NCBI GenBank assembly: GCA_963663365.2
Contig: CAXXIH010000001.1
Span: 1,178,001 to 1,242,000 of the forward strand
Direction: 5' to 3'
Origin: G963663365 sp963663365
GTDB lineage: Bacteria > Hinthialibacterota > Hinthialibacteria > Hinthialibacterales > G963663365
DNA length: 64,000 nucleotides
The translations under genes were made by a program, and so were the position numbers. The notes beneath the pieces were generated by a model. The model was not told the DNA's origin, made no database searches, and saw only the letters and a program-made list of their open reading frames with translations. Positions 38,701-46,520 of this stretch are shown in pieces (the stretch's first letter is position 1; the number at the start of each line of letters is the position of its first letter).

Positions 38701-38977
38701 GTACAAAAACGCCACCAAATCCTTGTTCCTTAAACTCGTCGAGTTGTTTTTCCAACTCGGCCTCGGTCATAACATCATTCCAGACCATAAGCGGCGCCGG
38801 ACGGAACGCGGCAGGCGGATCCTGGAATTTTTGCCAGACTTCATCAAGCACATCTGTGTACTCATTTAGCGGATTGAACAATACCAACTCCGCGCCGGAA
38901 CAAAACCCTCCTAATGCGATGCCTGAAAATACTACAAATCCTGTGATCCACCTTTGGGCTGCCGTGAAATATCTCAT
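35744..38977 (-). CDS. Secreted GH106-like glycoside hydrolase (alpha-L-rhamnosidase type)
   Basis: 1077 residues. Signal peptide at 1-28 (WITGFVVFSGIALGGFCSGAEL). Then PPAAFRPAPLMVWNDVMTEAEL, GGVFVHPRPGL and TYIYDENSYPSGFAGG, the N-terminal barrel pattern of GH106 and related families that remove rhamnose from plant or bacterial polysaccharides. The C-terminus (WTGTVARVDVNGQFAGYIGWQPWRLDIKDHL..LLGPHHN) is a galactose-binding-like beta sandwich typical of these proteins. It probably acts in the periplasm or outside the cell. It stands alone, with no transporter or regulator beside it. Exact substrate not deducible. Confidence 0.8.
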   Translation of the reverse strand: MRYFTAAQRWITGFVVFSGIALGGFCSGAELVLFNPLNEYTDVLDEVWQKFQDPPAAFRPAPLMVWNDVMTEAELEKQLDEFKEQGFGGVFVHPRPGLVTPYLSERWLELWRFTVDECRKRDMVTYIYDENSYPSGFAGGHVPEEMPESRGTAINVSTIEADAVNEMALSKDTVALFRITDDSFEKIDLPEISGETIRTGRELNLPAGVYLRYDLTYANKRDWLGGRFYTDLLRPGVAEKFLDITLGAYDTVLRDEYGRHVLACFTDEPESKGANGMSWTPSLPDVFLERHGYHIEDHLPSLNHEIGNWRQVRHDYTETVLWLFIVNWAKPYYEACEKRGILSTGHIWEHGWPGAGIGPDTMSYNAWQHAPGIDTLMNQYNEGPHAQFGNYRAMKEIDSIANQFGRSRKLCEAYGAGGWELTLQDMKRIGDWLHVGGINLFNPHLSYVTIRGARKRDHPQSFSYHAPWWEAYHISTNYFSRLSWALAMGEEKNDILVIEPTTTGWMYNWGEGTKAQLDKLGADFQAYITELAAAQIDFDLASEPVVGAIGSVKGARFVVGNRDYGTVIFPPGLENVESDTGPLYNEFVANGGRLVGASGLPKYVGGKEISDEVLKKFLKTAGDNWITEPVTPELAEKWSNADVRIRATDVKDGRIYHYLRTFEDGYLLFVVNTSLEETSTGFVTARAASVQEWDPADGSSRNVALVENLTSPKGKNVDPSICWRFYLPPAGSALFAIRSNASSQTPSRIVNEYKETDIAPLGAFSIKNEKPNVLPLDYVNLTLNGETTNGLYFYDAQTRIYQAYGFSKNPWDSAVQYKDEILQKDHFPADSGFELQYPFTIRGFKQMPKLELVVERGDRYTVSINGRVLDLEEGRSWLDRSFYVYPIAPKDLKAGLNIISTKAQPFSVHHEPEPVYVLGNFNLKSAEKGWDIVPATSLKFGNWNAQGRPCYPGKVSYAARFVINKPGTETFVELDDWTGTVARVDVNGQFAGYIGWQPWRLDIKDHLRSGKNTISVAVIGSLKNLLGPHHNGPARGSAWPGMFHKHPEGGQPSGDDYDVIGYGLRKPFRVYQRQADN

Positions 38978-39007
38978 AGATTTTTATCCCCCGTTCGGTT
39001 GAGATTT

Positions 39008-39937
39008 TTATGTTAACTCTGCTTCTATTTCCTGCCGTTTGTATTTCTCGATGATCTCTAAGTTGAAAGGCTTGCTTTCCTCTCCAAAATATACCGTCCT
39101 GTGCGGAAATGGAATTTCGATATTGTTGGCATCGAAAGTGTATTTGACTCTCCGCAGAAACTCACGTCCAACTTCCCATTGCCGGATCGGCTTGGTTTTG
39201 ATGCGTCCTTTGATGATGACAGCCGAATCGCCGAATTGATCCACACCAAAGACCTCCGGATTCTCAAGCATGAGTTTGCCGTATTTTGCGTCTTCACGCA
39301 TGGCGCTGCCGATTTCTTTGAGAATCTCTACGACCTGATCCGTGTTCTCTTTATAGGCTACTCCAATTTCAAAAACATAAGCTGACCACTCGTTCGTTAA
39401 ATTGCTTAAGGTTGTTATCGTTCCATTTGGGAATATGTGGACAACACCACCCAGGTCACGAAGAACGATCGTACGGAAGTTGATTTTTTCAACGAGGCCG
39501 CCTGTACCGTTAACAACAGCAACATCTCCGACTCGTATTTGATTCTCCAAGATGATGAAAAATCCGGAGATGACATCACGCACAAGGTTTTGTGCGCCAA
39601 AACCGACGGCCAGGCCGACAATTCCGGCACTGGCGATGATTGGGCCGATTTCAACATCTAATTCTTTCAGAATCATGAGAATGGCCGTGATCCATAGCGC
39701 CAGTAAGGATGCCTGTTTCAGCAAACGGATAATGGTCTCGACGCGTTTCTGTGATTCTGATGGCGGCTCACCTTCTTCTTCGCTTTTTTTAATCAAGCGC
39801 ATTTCAAGACGTCTGAGAAACTTTTGTAATAGTTTCGTTGAAATCCAGACAATGATTAGAATAATTGCAATCCGTAATGATGTTTTAATAATGGTTTCCA
39901 GTGTAAAGCCGGATAAGAATTCTTGTATCCTATTCAT
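39008..39937 (-). CDS. MscS-family mechanosensitive channel
   Basis: 309 residues from the ATG at 39937 after GAGG; the frame runs 59 codons upstream without protein character. Two or three membrane helices are followed by the pore helix region ASAGIVGLAVGFGAQNLVRDVISGFFIILENQIRVGD and the beta domain, then the vestibule. Opens under membrane tension to release solutes during osmotic downshock. The C-terminus ends in a short charged tail. Confidence 0.92.
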   Translation of the reverse strand: MNRIQEFLSGFTLETIIKTSLRIAIILIIVWISTKLLQKFLRRLEMRLIKKSEEEGEPPSESQKRVETIIRLLKQASLLALWITAILMILKELDVEIGPIIASAGIVGLAVGFGAQNLVRDVISGFFIILENQIRVGDVAVVNGTGGLVEKINFRTIVLRDLGGVVHIFPNGTITTLSNLTNEWSAYVFEIGVAYKENTDQVVEILKEIGSAMREDAKYGKLMLENPEVFGVDQFGDSAVIIKGRIKTKPIRQWEVGREFLRRVKYTFDANNIEIPFPHRTVYFGEESKPFNLEIIEKYKRQEIEAELT

Positions 39938-40267
39938 TGATTGCCTCGCATTTGTTATTCCTTTCTTGTTTACCTCACTTCGCGGGTGGATGTAACCGTT
40001 CTTCCGGCATGGAGCGGGTAGCGTTGACTGCCATAACTCAAGTAATCCGAAGGTGATACCTAAGGCCTGTTGAGGAATAAGAGTGAGTTGCCTGCACAGA
40101 AAAGAGCTTCGCAAATTCCGGCAAGTCGATAGATTTTCTCATGTTTGTTTGATGGGACTTTTAAGCAGATTTTTTGACAATTTCTGGTCACAAATCTTTA
40201 CTTGTGTGGTAATCTTGCTGGGGAATACAGACGCCGGTGGCTTTCGGCATCAAGCAGGAGCAGGCTG

Positions 40268-40795
40268 ATGATAGGATGTTCCAAGGCATTTACGTTGATT
40301 GAATTACTAATCGTGGTAGCGATTATCGGCATTTTGGCCGCTATTGCGGTGCCTAATTTTATGAATGCCCGCATAAGGGCCAAGGTTGCCAAAGCGCAAA
40401 CCGACGAACGAACACTTAAAATGGCTTATATGCAGTACGGAATGGATAACAATGTCTTGCCCCGTCATTCGGATGATATTTGGGCGCAGGATATTTTGAC
40501 TTCGCCAATAGCCTATATCCAAACTCGTATGCCGGATGTCTTTAAACAAGGCTTGGATCAACAGCCTCATGCCGGGCTCTATCATGCCGAGCCGCGGAAG
40601 GAGATTGGCGGCTATAAGTTGTTCCCAAACTTGGTTACGGGATTTAATGGCGGGCATTCAGTTGTTTTGCTGGGGTATGGCCCTGCACAGCAATACAATT
40701 ATTATGAATACCACAGCAGTAATGGCCTTCGTAGCACCGGTGGGCTAATGGTGTGGATTCCCCGTTTCTCCGAAAAAGACGCCTACGTGCCCTGA
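40268..40795 (+). CDS. Type IV pilin-like protein (pseudopilin)
   Basis: 175 residues from the ATG at 40268, after CAGGAG. Class III signal: a short basic leader MIGCSKA followed by FTLIELLIVVAIIGILAAIAVPNFMNAR, cut by prepilin peptidase before Phe8. The rest is a globular head rich in Tyr, Gly and Asn (YNYYEYHSSNGLRSTGGLMVW). Many such PulG-like proteins occur per genome in PVC-type bacteria, often not in a secretion operon, as here. Exact role unknown. Confidence 0.85.
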   Translation: MIGCSKAFTLIELLIVVAIIGILAAIAVPNFMNARIRAKVAKAQTDERTLKMAYMQYGMDNNVLPRHSDDIWAQDILTSPIAYIQTRMPDVFKQGLDQQPHAGLYHAEPRKEIGGYKLFPNLVTGFNGGHSVVLLGYGPAQQYNYYEYHSSNGLRSTGGLMVWIPRFSEKDAYVP

Positions 40796-40875
40796 GCCAA
40801 TTTTATTAGGTTGAAATTTTTTTGCCATAGTCAGCGGGAACGGTAGCGATTAGATTATTCCTGCCTAAGTTCTTC

Positions 40876-40901
40876 TGCTATAGTTAAAGACAGATTTTAA
40901 C
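40876..40901 (+). promoter_or_regulatory. Extended -10 promoter and operator of dtxR-like gene
   Basis: TGCTATAGT (40876-40884) is an extended -10 element; the -35 is poor. The inverted repeat GTTAAA-N7-TTTAAC (40883-40901) overlaps its 3' edge and the likely start point. A bound dimer would block transcription, consistent with autorepression. A related dyad precedes the metal-transport operon at 46406-46435. Confidence 0.5.
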
Positions 40902-40928
40902 CACACTTAATTTTGTGGAGTGTCTTGC

Positions 40929-41597
40929 ATGGTCAAGGATGTCTTAGGCGCTTCCGGCCAGAATTATCTAAAAGTCATTTTTTCTCTTTCGGAGACGATG
41001 GAAACGGTTACGGCCACTCGTGTTGCCGAACGTTTGTGCATATCTCCCGCAGCCGTAGTGAAAATGGCTGCGAAACTCCAAGACATGAATCTCATCCGCT
41101 ACAACCGCAAGAAAGGATTCCGGTTAACCGGGGCAGGACGGAAGATTGCCTTGGAAGTCATTCGGCATCACCGGCTCTTGGAATTGTATTTGAAAGAAGC
41201 CTTGGGATTTACATGGGACCGGGTGCATGAAGAAGCTGAGCGTATGGAACATGTGATTTCCGAGGATTTTGAGGACAAGATCGACGTGCTTTTGAAGCAT
41301 CCATCGTACGATCCGCATGGAGATCCAATTCCGGCCAAAGACGGTACCCTGCCTGAAGTGCGTTATGTTCCATTAAGTGAACTTGAAGAGGGACAATGCG
41401 GTGAGATCGGCCGTGTCAGCGACCGCGATCCGGAAATGCTTCGCTATTTGGGAGAACTGGAAATGTACCCGGGGACCATGGTTGTACTTGTAAAACGTGA
41501 GCCGTTCGGAGGCCCGATACGCATCCAATTGGGGAAAAAGGAACATGCGGTCGGTTTGGAACTGGCGCGAAGCGTGTTCATAAAGACCGGACCGTAA
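40929..41597 (+). CDS. DtxR/MntR-family metal-dependent repressor
   Basis: 222 residues from the ATG at 40929 (GGAG 8 nt upstream); GTG 40920 is an alternative. Domains: winged helix (about 1-65, TATRVAERLCISPAAVVKMAAKL), metal-binding and dimerisation domain (RHHRLLELYLKEALGFTWDRVHEEAERMEHVISEDFEDKI, with HPSYDPHGDPIP) and a C-terminal SH3-like FeoA domain (about 145-222). With Mn or Fe bound it would repress metal uptake. It converges, 20 bp apart, on the transport operon whose permeases carry copies of the same domain. Confidence 0.92.
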   Translation: MVKDVLGASGQNYLKVIFSLSETMETVTATRVAERLCISPAAVVKMAAKLQDMNLIRYNRKKGFRLTGAGRKIALEVIRHHRLLELYLKEALGFTWDRVHEEAERMEHVISEDFEDKIDVLLKHPSYDPHGDPIPAKDGTLPEVRYVPLSELEEGQCGEIGRVSDRDPEMLRYLGELEMYPGTMVVLVKREPFGGPIRIQLGKKEHAVGLELARSVFIKTGP

Positions 41598-41617
41598 CCC
41601 TCACATCGACGATTGAT

Positions 41618-42943
41618 CTATTGTTCGTGTTCTATGGATTCTTGCGGAATATCTTTTCCGTGCGGATCCTGACCGGGGTGTTGAAGTTCCGCATCCAGCC
41701 GTTTCACAAAATCATCATCCAGCACGTGTTCGAGACGGTGAGCTTCGTGGTGCAGTTCCTTATCGTTGACGCTAACGATTTGCGAAAGATACGTTTCCCA
41801 AAGCCGGTGAGAACGCACTACGTTTGAGGCTTGCTCGCGGCCCTGGCCGGTTAAACGGTAAATACCGTCTTCGACTTGGAGCTGCCCGCCGCCTGTGAGG
41901 CCCATGATCGCCAAACGATTGAAAATCGGCTGCCGGTGCAACGCCTCTTTTAACATATCGGTCAATAAAGGCCGGGTGCAGGGCAGATTTTTTTCCTCCA
42001 ACCGAAAGACCATCCCTAAAATATCTTCACGGATGATTCGTATCGAGAGCGATGCTTGGCGGATAAACTTGCTGACGACACCCTGCTGTGGTGAGAAGAG
42101 CATCGCCAGGGTAAAGAACACCCCGGCCATCACGGCCATCGATCCGGCTGTGCTGGTGCTATCGAATCCGAATAACAAGGGAACGGTGATGGCTGCAATG
42201 TGTCCGAAAAGTGCTACTAGGACTGCTATGACTAAACTCGCAACGATCATTCGGGACATTTTGTCGAAAAGCAAATACGCAGTAGCGGGCGGTACAATCA
42301 GCATGGCAATTACAAGAATGCTGCCCACGATTTCAAAACAGGCCACAACTGTTCCTGCCACAAAAACCATTAACAGGTTGTTCATGAGATTGGCATTGAT
42401 ACCGAGCGTATTGGCAAGACCGGGATCGAATGAGCTGATTCGCAGCTCTTTGAAGAACAACACTACAAACAGCGCATTCAATATTAACATGATCGAAAGC
42501 TGAATAAGCGCTTCCGGAAATTCCAGCCCTGCGAATCGTACGGTTGAAAGTGGGACATATTCGATTGCGCCATACAACACACAACCCGGATCAAGATCTA
42601 CGGCGTCTGCGGCCTGGACAATCAAGACCAGACCCAATGCGAACAGGAACGTAAACACGACACCCATTGCGGCGCCCTCTTCGACCTTGCCCCAGCGGCT
42701 GATTACGTTGGTCAGGAGTGCGGTCAAAATGCCCGCAATGGCAGCACCCACAAACATAGCCGTGCTGCCCCGGCTATTGGTCAGCAAAAATGCGATGGCC
42801 AAACCCGGAAGAACCGCATGGCTGATGGCGTCGCCCATCATGCTCTGTTTGCGCAGTACCAAAAAACTGCCTACCAAGGCGCATGATAAAGAAGCCAGCG
42901 CACCTGCCACGACAATCCAAGTATCGAACGATGTCCATTCCAT
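41618..42943 (-). CDS. Metal ABC permease with C-terminal DtxR-like domain (2)
   Basis: 441 residues. Residues 1-285 form an ABC-3 (ZnuB/TroC) permease with about eight membrane helices (SFLVLRKQSMMGDAISHAVLPGLAIAFLL is the typical cytoplasmic-loop motif). After this, about 310-441 forms a soluble module: a winged-helix-like stretch (QPIFNRLAIMGLTGGGQLQVEDGIYRLTGQGREQA) and a DtxR dimerisation segment (VVRSHRLWETYLSQIVSVNDKELHHEAHRLEHVLDDDFVKRLDAEL) with HPGQDPHGKDIP. Imports Mn, Fe or Zn as half of a heteromeric pore. The fused domain may sense the metal. Confidence 0.92.
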   Translation of the reverse strand: MEWTSFDTWIVVAGALASLSCALVGSFLVLRKQSMMGDAISHAVLPGLAIAFLLTNSRGSTAMFVGAAIAGILTALLTNVISRWGKVEEGAAMGVVFTFLFALGLVLIVQAADAVDLDPGCVLYGAIEYVPLSTVRFAGLEFPEALIQLSIMLILNALFVVLFFKELRISSFDPGLANTLGINANLMNNLLMVFVAGTVVACFEIVGSILVIAMLIVPPATAYLLFDKMSRMIVASLVIAVLVALFGHIAAITVPLLFGFDSTSTAGSMAVMAGVFFTLAMLFSPQQGVVSKFIRQASLSIRIIREDILGMVFRLEEKNLPCTRPLLTDMLKEALHRQPIFNRLAIMGLTGGGQLQVEDGIYRLTGQGREQASNVVRSHRLWETYLSQIVSVNDKELHHEAHRLEHVLDDDFVKRLDAELQHPGQDPHGKDIPQESIEHEQ

Positions 42944-42974
42944 TGTATTTCAGGCAACTTTCTCCGTTTCCGCG

Positions 42975-44441
42975 TCAACTGATTTTGTGAGCGGAGGCCG
43001 GAATGCGTGAACTTCTTTTCTCCAACAAATCCTCGAGTTCTTCGACTAATTCCGAACTCAAAATGTGCTCGATGCGGTCCGCTTCGTGATCTACTTGTCC
43101 CGCAGCCACGCTGGCATGGGCGATGAGATACATTTCCCACAGCCGGTGGTTGCGGACCACGCGGCGTCCTTCTTCAAGTCCTTGTTTCGTAAAGAAAATT
43201 TTTCCTTCAGAGAGCAGCGCGCGAACGCTTGCCTTCTTAACGGCGCGATGAATGATGTTTTGTAGTTTTTGCATGGTCCATGAACGTTTGTCGAGCAAAT
43301 CTTCTATATCCACGGCCTCATCAAGGACATCGAGCGATATGGAGCCATCCTGCATAAATCCCCGGCCTTCCAAATTTTCGTACATCGCGCGTAGTAAGTG
43401 TTGATGAGCCACTTTCTGCACGGTGCGCAGGTGTTCTAACGCCCTATGCATGATTCCCCGGGTTTGTCCGAAGAACATGCTGAGCATGAAGATAAAGCCG
43501 CAGATCAGGACTATGACCGCACCCGCCGGCATTCGCGGCATGAGTGCGCTGACCGCCGCGCCCAGCCAACCGCTAAAAGCGCCGATTAACGCTGAAATGA
43601 TAACCAGCCGGCGGAGATTGTCGGTCCAAAAACGGGCCGCCGCCGCTGGAATAATCAGAAAAGCGACCATCAAAATTAAACCGACGGCTTGTAATCCGAT
43701 AACCGTTGCGGCGATGCATAACGCCATTAATAGAGTATCCAACAAGAAAACCGGCCAACCTTGTGAACGGGCAAAACCTTGGTCGAAACATAAGGCTGTA
43801 AATTCTTTAAACAGCAGAACGGTTACGACAATCACAATCGCCGCGACCGCGGCAATCATTTTAGCGTCGCTGGCGATCATGGATGCGGTTTTACCGTAAA
43901 CAAAAGTTTCGAGGCCCGCCGCGCTTCCGGTTGCCATTTTTTGGATGATACCCAAAAGCGCGATACCGAATCCGAACGTTACGCTGAGCACGATACCCAT
44001 TGCGGTGTCCTGTTTGAGACGGGTCCACGAACTGATGAGCATGAGCCACCCCATGCTTATAAGCGCAGTCACCACGGCGCCTGCCAATAGCCCTGGCAGG
44101 GATTTGCCGCTTCCGCCCGCGGCCACCATAATAACAAATGCCAGGCAAATTCCCGGCAGCGAGCCATGGCTAAGGGTGTCGCTCACCAATGAGCGCTTAC
44201 GCAGAAGCAGAAATGGGGCAATCACACCCGCCGCCAGTCCTAATAAAGTCACGCCGATGGTCACGACACGGGTGTTGTAGTCTTGCAGCGTGAGCACGCG
44301 GGTGAGTTGTTCCACAGTAGGAATCTGAAGGCTGCGGTCGGTGATGCTATGCATTTGCCTTGCAGCCCATGCATCCGATATCAAATTGGTGGCTGCAATC
44401 CATGCAATCAACACGAGCGAAAAGACTTTAAGCGGCCTCAT
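42975..44441 (-). CDS. Metal ABC permease with C-terminal DtxR-like domain (1)
   Basis: 488 residues. An N-terminal hydrophobic segment with AWA-type end (1-27) and a short external stretch precede the ABC-3 permease core (LLRKRSLVSDTLSHGSLPGICLAFV), about eight helices. From about 345 comes a DtxR-like module with a degenerate winged helix (MQKLQNIIHRAVKKASVRALLSEGKIFFTKQGLEEG) and RRVVRNHRLWEMYLIAHASVAAGQVDHEADRIEHILSSELVEELEDLL. It lacks the HPxxxPHG segment kept in permease 2. The ATG overlaps the ATPase stop. Confidence 0.92.
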   Translation of the reverse strand: MRPLKVFSLVLIAWIAATNLISDAWAARQMHSITDRSLQIPTVEQLTRVLTLQDYNTRVVTIGVTLLGLAAGVIAPFLLLRKRSLVSDTLSHGSLPGICLAFVIMVAAGGSGKSLPGLLAGAVVTALISMGWLMLISSWTRLKQDTAMGIVLSVTFGFGIALLGIIQKMATGSAAGLETFVYGKTASMIASDAKMIAAVAAIVIVVTVLLFKEFTALCFDQGFARSQGWPVFLLDTLLMALCIAATVIGLQAVGLILMVAFLIIPAAAARFWTDNLRRLVIISALIGAFSGWLGAAVSALMPRMPAGAVIVLICGFIFMLSMFFGQTRGIMHRALEHLRTVQKVAHQHLLRAMYENLEGRGFMQDGSISLDVLDEAVDIEDLLDKRSWTMQKLQNIIHRAVKKASVRALLSEGKIFFTKQGLEEGRRVVRNHRLWEMYLIAHASVAAGQVDHEADRIEHILSSELVEELEDLLEKRSSRIPASAHKIS

Positions 44442-45277
44442 GATTTGATATCCATTTTCTGCGTGAAGGCCTCGGCGGCTTCGGCCAGGTGCGTGAGACG
44501 TCCGCCGTATGTCATCTCCAGGTTCTCTTTATTGAAAACTTCATTTACGGGACCTGAATTAACCACGCGCATGTTGAGCAAAATCACCCAGTCGAAGTAA
44601 TCGGAGACTGTTTGCAGATCGTGGTGCACAACGAAACAAGTTTTGCCATTGGCGCGGAGCTCGTGGAGGACTTCGACGATGGCTTTTTCGGTTGCGGCAT
44701 CGACGCCCACAAACGGTTCATCCATAAAATAGACGAGCGCATCTTGGGCCAAAGCCCGCGCTAGAAAGACACGTTGTTGTTGGCCGCCTGAAAGCTGGCT
44801 GATTTGCCGTTTGGCGTAATCGGCCATGCCAACCCGTTCCAGGGCCTGCAATGCGGCAAGTTTATGCGGCTGAGAGACCGGTTTGCACCAGCCGATTTTG
44901 TCGTAACGGCCCATGGTGACCACATCCAGGGCGCTAACCGGGAAATCCCAATCCACGCTTTCGCGTTGAGGAACATAGCCGACAATATTGCGTTGTTGTT
45001 TGTAAGGTTTCCCGTAAATCAGCACGCGTCCTGAAGCTGTGGGGATTAGTCCCAGTACGGCTTTGATTAACGTACTCTTGCCCGCGCCATTGGGGCCGAT
45101 GATGCCGACCAGCTTGCCTTCCGGTATTTCCAGATCGATATCCCAAAGGACCGGCTTGCGGTGATAGGCCACGGTTAGGTCATGCACGAACAATGGAGAC
45201 TTTTGATGTTGATTTGCCGCACCACCTGGATCTGTAGCGTGATCTTTTGAAAATACTGTACTGAGACTCATGGTCAT
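44438..45277 (-). CDS. Metal ABC transporter ATPase
   Basis: 279 residues. Walker A GPNGAGKST, Q-loop GYVPQRESVDWDFPV (characteristic of Mn/Zn importers), signature LSGGQQQRVFLARAL, Walker B VYFMDEPF and H-loop VVHHD. Powers the two permeases from the cytoplasmic side. The C-terminal 25 residues extend past the usual end. ATG at 45277 or 45271, both after AGGGAAG. Confidence 0.95.
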   Translation of the reverse strand: MTMSLSTVFSKDHATDPGGAANQHQKSPLFVHDLTVAYHRKPVLWDIDLEIPEGKLVGIIGPNGAGKSTLIKAVLGLIPTASGRVLIYGKPYKQQRNIVGYVPQRESVDWDFPVSALDVVTMGRYDKIGWCKPVSQPHKLAALQALERVGMADYAKRQISQLSGGQQQRVFLARALAQDALVYFMDEPFVGVDAATEKAIVEVLHELRANGKTCFVVHHDLQTVSDYFDWVILLNMRVVNSGPVNEVFNKENLEMTYGGRLTHLAEAAEAFTQKMDIKS

Positions 45278-45337
45278 TCTTCCCTAATGGAGATGACAAT
45301 CCGATTCGCAATTTCTATAGCCCCTATGGCTGCTTGT

Positions 45338-46318
45338 TCACGAATCGGATGCTTTCAGTTTCCCGTTCAATCCTTTTTCCGGAACATTTCCGCCGAGTGC
45401 CAGCGCAATTGTAGTGGCATTGTGATCGAGCATTCCAATATAGGTGCCTTCATAGGTACCCATAGGTCCCATGGCATCGGAAAACAACGAACCACCAATT
45501 GTAACCTGGTGGCCGTGTGCCGCGCACCCTTCGACCAAAGCTCTTACATTTTTGTCTGACACACTAGTCTCAACAAAAACCGCTTGGACTTTTCGTTCAC
45601 TTAACAATCTCACTAAGCGGCCGATGTCTTCCAATCCGGCTTCGGATTCAGTAGAGATTCCCTGAATCCCCATGACTTCAAGACCGTAAGCCCGTCCGAA
45701 GTAATTGAAGGCATCGTGAGCCGTAACCAAAACCCGGCTTTGTTCCGGGATGGAAGCCATTGCATCATTGATATATGTATTTAGCGCATTCAACTGCTCC
45801 CGGTAAGCATCGGCATTGGCTTTATATTCATTGGCATTGTCCGGATCGACTTCGCTTAAAGATTGCTCCACAACATCGACGGCTTTGATCCAGCCGTTCA
45901 CATCCATCCATACATGCGGATCGTAATGTCCGGTGAGTTCTTTCGGTTCGAGTAGATATTCTTTATCCAGCAATTCGGTAACTGCAAAAACAGGTTTGTT
46001 GCGGGCAACCTGTACCAAAGCGTCAATCAACTTGCCTTCCAACATCAGGCCGGAATAAAAGACGACGTTCGCTTTGCTCAATTTCACCACATCGCCGCGT
46101 GTGGCTTTGTACAAATGAGGATCAACGCCCGTACCGATGATGTCGGTGACTTCCGCCTTGCCACCAGCGACATTTTTGACAATGTCTCCAACCATGCCAA
46201 CAGTGGCAACCACGGTGTAAGGATAACCGTTGATCCCTTCATCCTTGGTTTCCGCGCAAGACACAAGCATTCCGGCCAGCGCGGCCATGGTGAAAACAAG
46301 GGATAGATTCCGAAACAT
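45338..46318 (-). CDS. Metal-binding lipoprotein of ABC importer (TroA/ZnuA type)
   Basis: 326 residues from the ATG at 46318 (GAGGTG 6 nt upstream). Lipoprotein signal MLVSC with Cys about 22, then the cluster A-I fold. Ligand candidates are GVDPHLYKAT, YDPHVWMDVN, VTAHDAFNYFG and LFSDAMGP: three His and one Asp, as in Mn/Fe/Zn-binding TroA/PsaA. There is no His-rich loop, which speaks against a dedicated ZnuA. First gene of the four-gene operon. Confidence 0.92.
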   Translation of the reverse strand: MFRNLSLVFTMAALAGMLVSCAETKDEGINGYPYTVVATVGMVGDIVKNVAGGKAEVTDIIGTGVDPHLYKATRGDVVKLSKANVVFYSGLMLEGKLIDALVQVARNKPVFAVTELLDKEYLLEPKELTGHYDPHVWMDVNGWIKAVDVVEQSLSEVDPDNANEYKANADAYREQLNALNTYINDAMASIPEQSRVLVTAHDAFNYFGRAYGLEVMGIQGISTESEAGLEDIGRLVRLLSERKVQAVFVETSVSDKNVRALVEGCAAHGHQVTIGGSLFSDAMGPMGTYEGTYIGMLDHNATTIALALGGNVPEKGLNGKLKASDS

Positions 46319-46405
46319 GAAGAACACCTCAAATCGATCTTGGTCTCTATCTTACTGGACTTACCGTATTTCGTGATGACCTAGCCACCCAAAATTATTT
46401 CTTCT

Positions 46406-46435
46406 ATGGTTAAAATTAGTTTATAACCATGGTTA
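46406..46435 (-). promoter_or_regulatory. Candidate DtxR-type operator of the metal operon
   Basis: ATGGTTA (46406-46412) and TAACCAT (46424-46430) form an inverted repeat; with the next GGTTA it also makes the 12-bp palindrome TAACCATGGTTA (46424-46435). GGTTA/TAACC half sites are those of DtxR and IdeR boxes. It lies 88-117 bp upstream of the lipoprotein gene. No clear -35/-10 pair can be named nearby. Confidence 0.5.
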
Positions 46436-46520
46436 AATATATCCAGGCTGCAGGGCCGTTTCGGAAATAATCTGTCAGTTGTTCGTTTCAGGTTGGGGAG
46501 TTGAGGACCGCTGAAAAGAA

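Noticed and set aside
40115..40267. N-terminal extensions of the MscS and pilin-like genes
   Set aside because: Both open frames run upstream of clear ribosome sites and through sequence without protein character.
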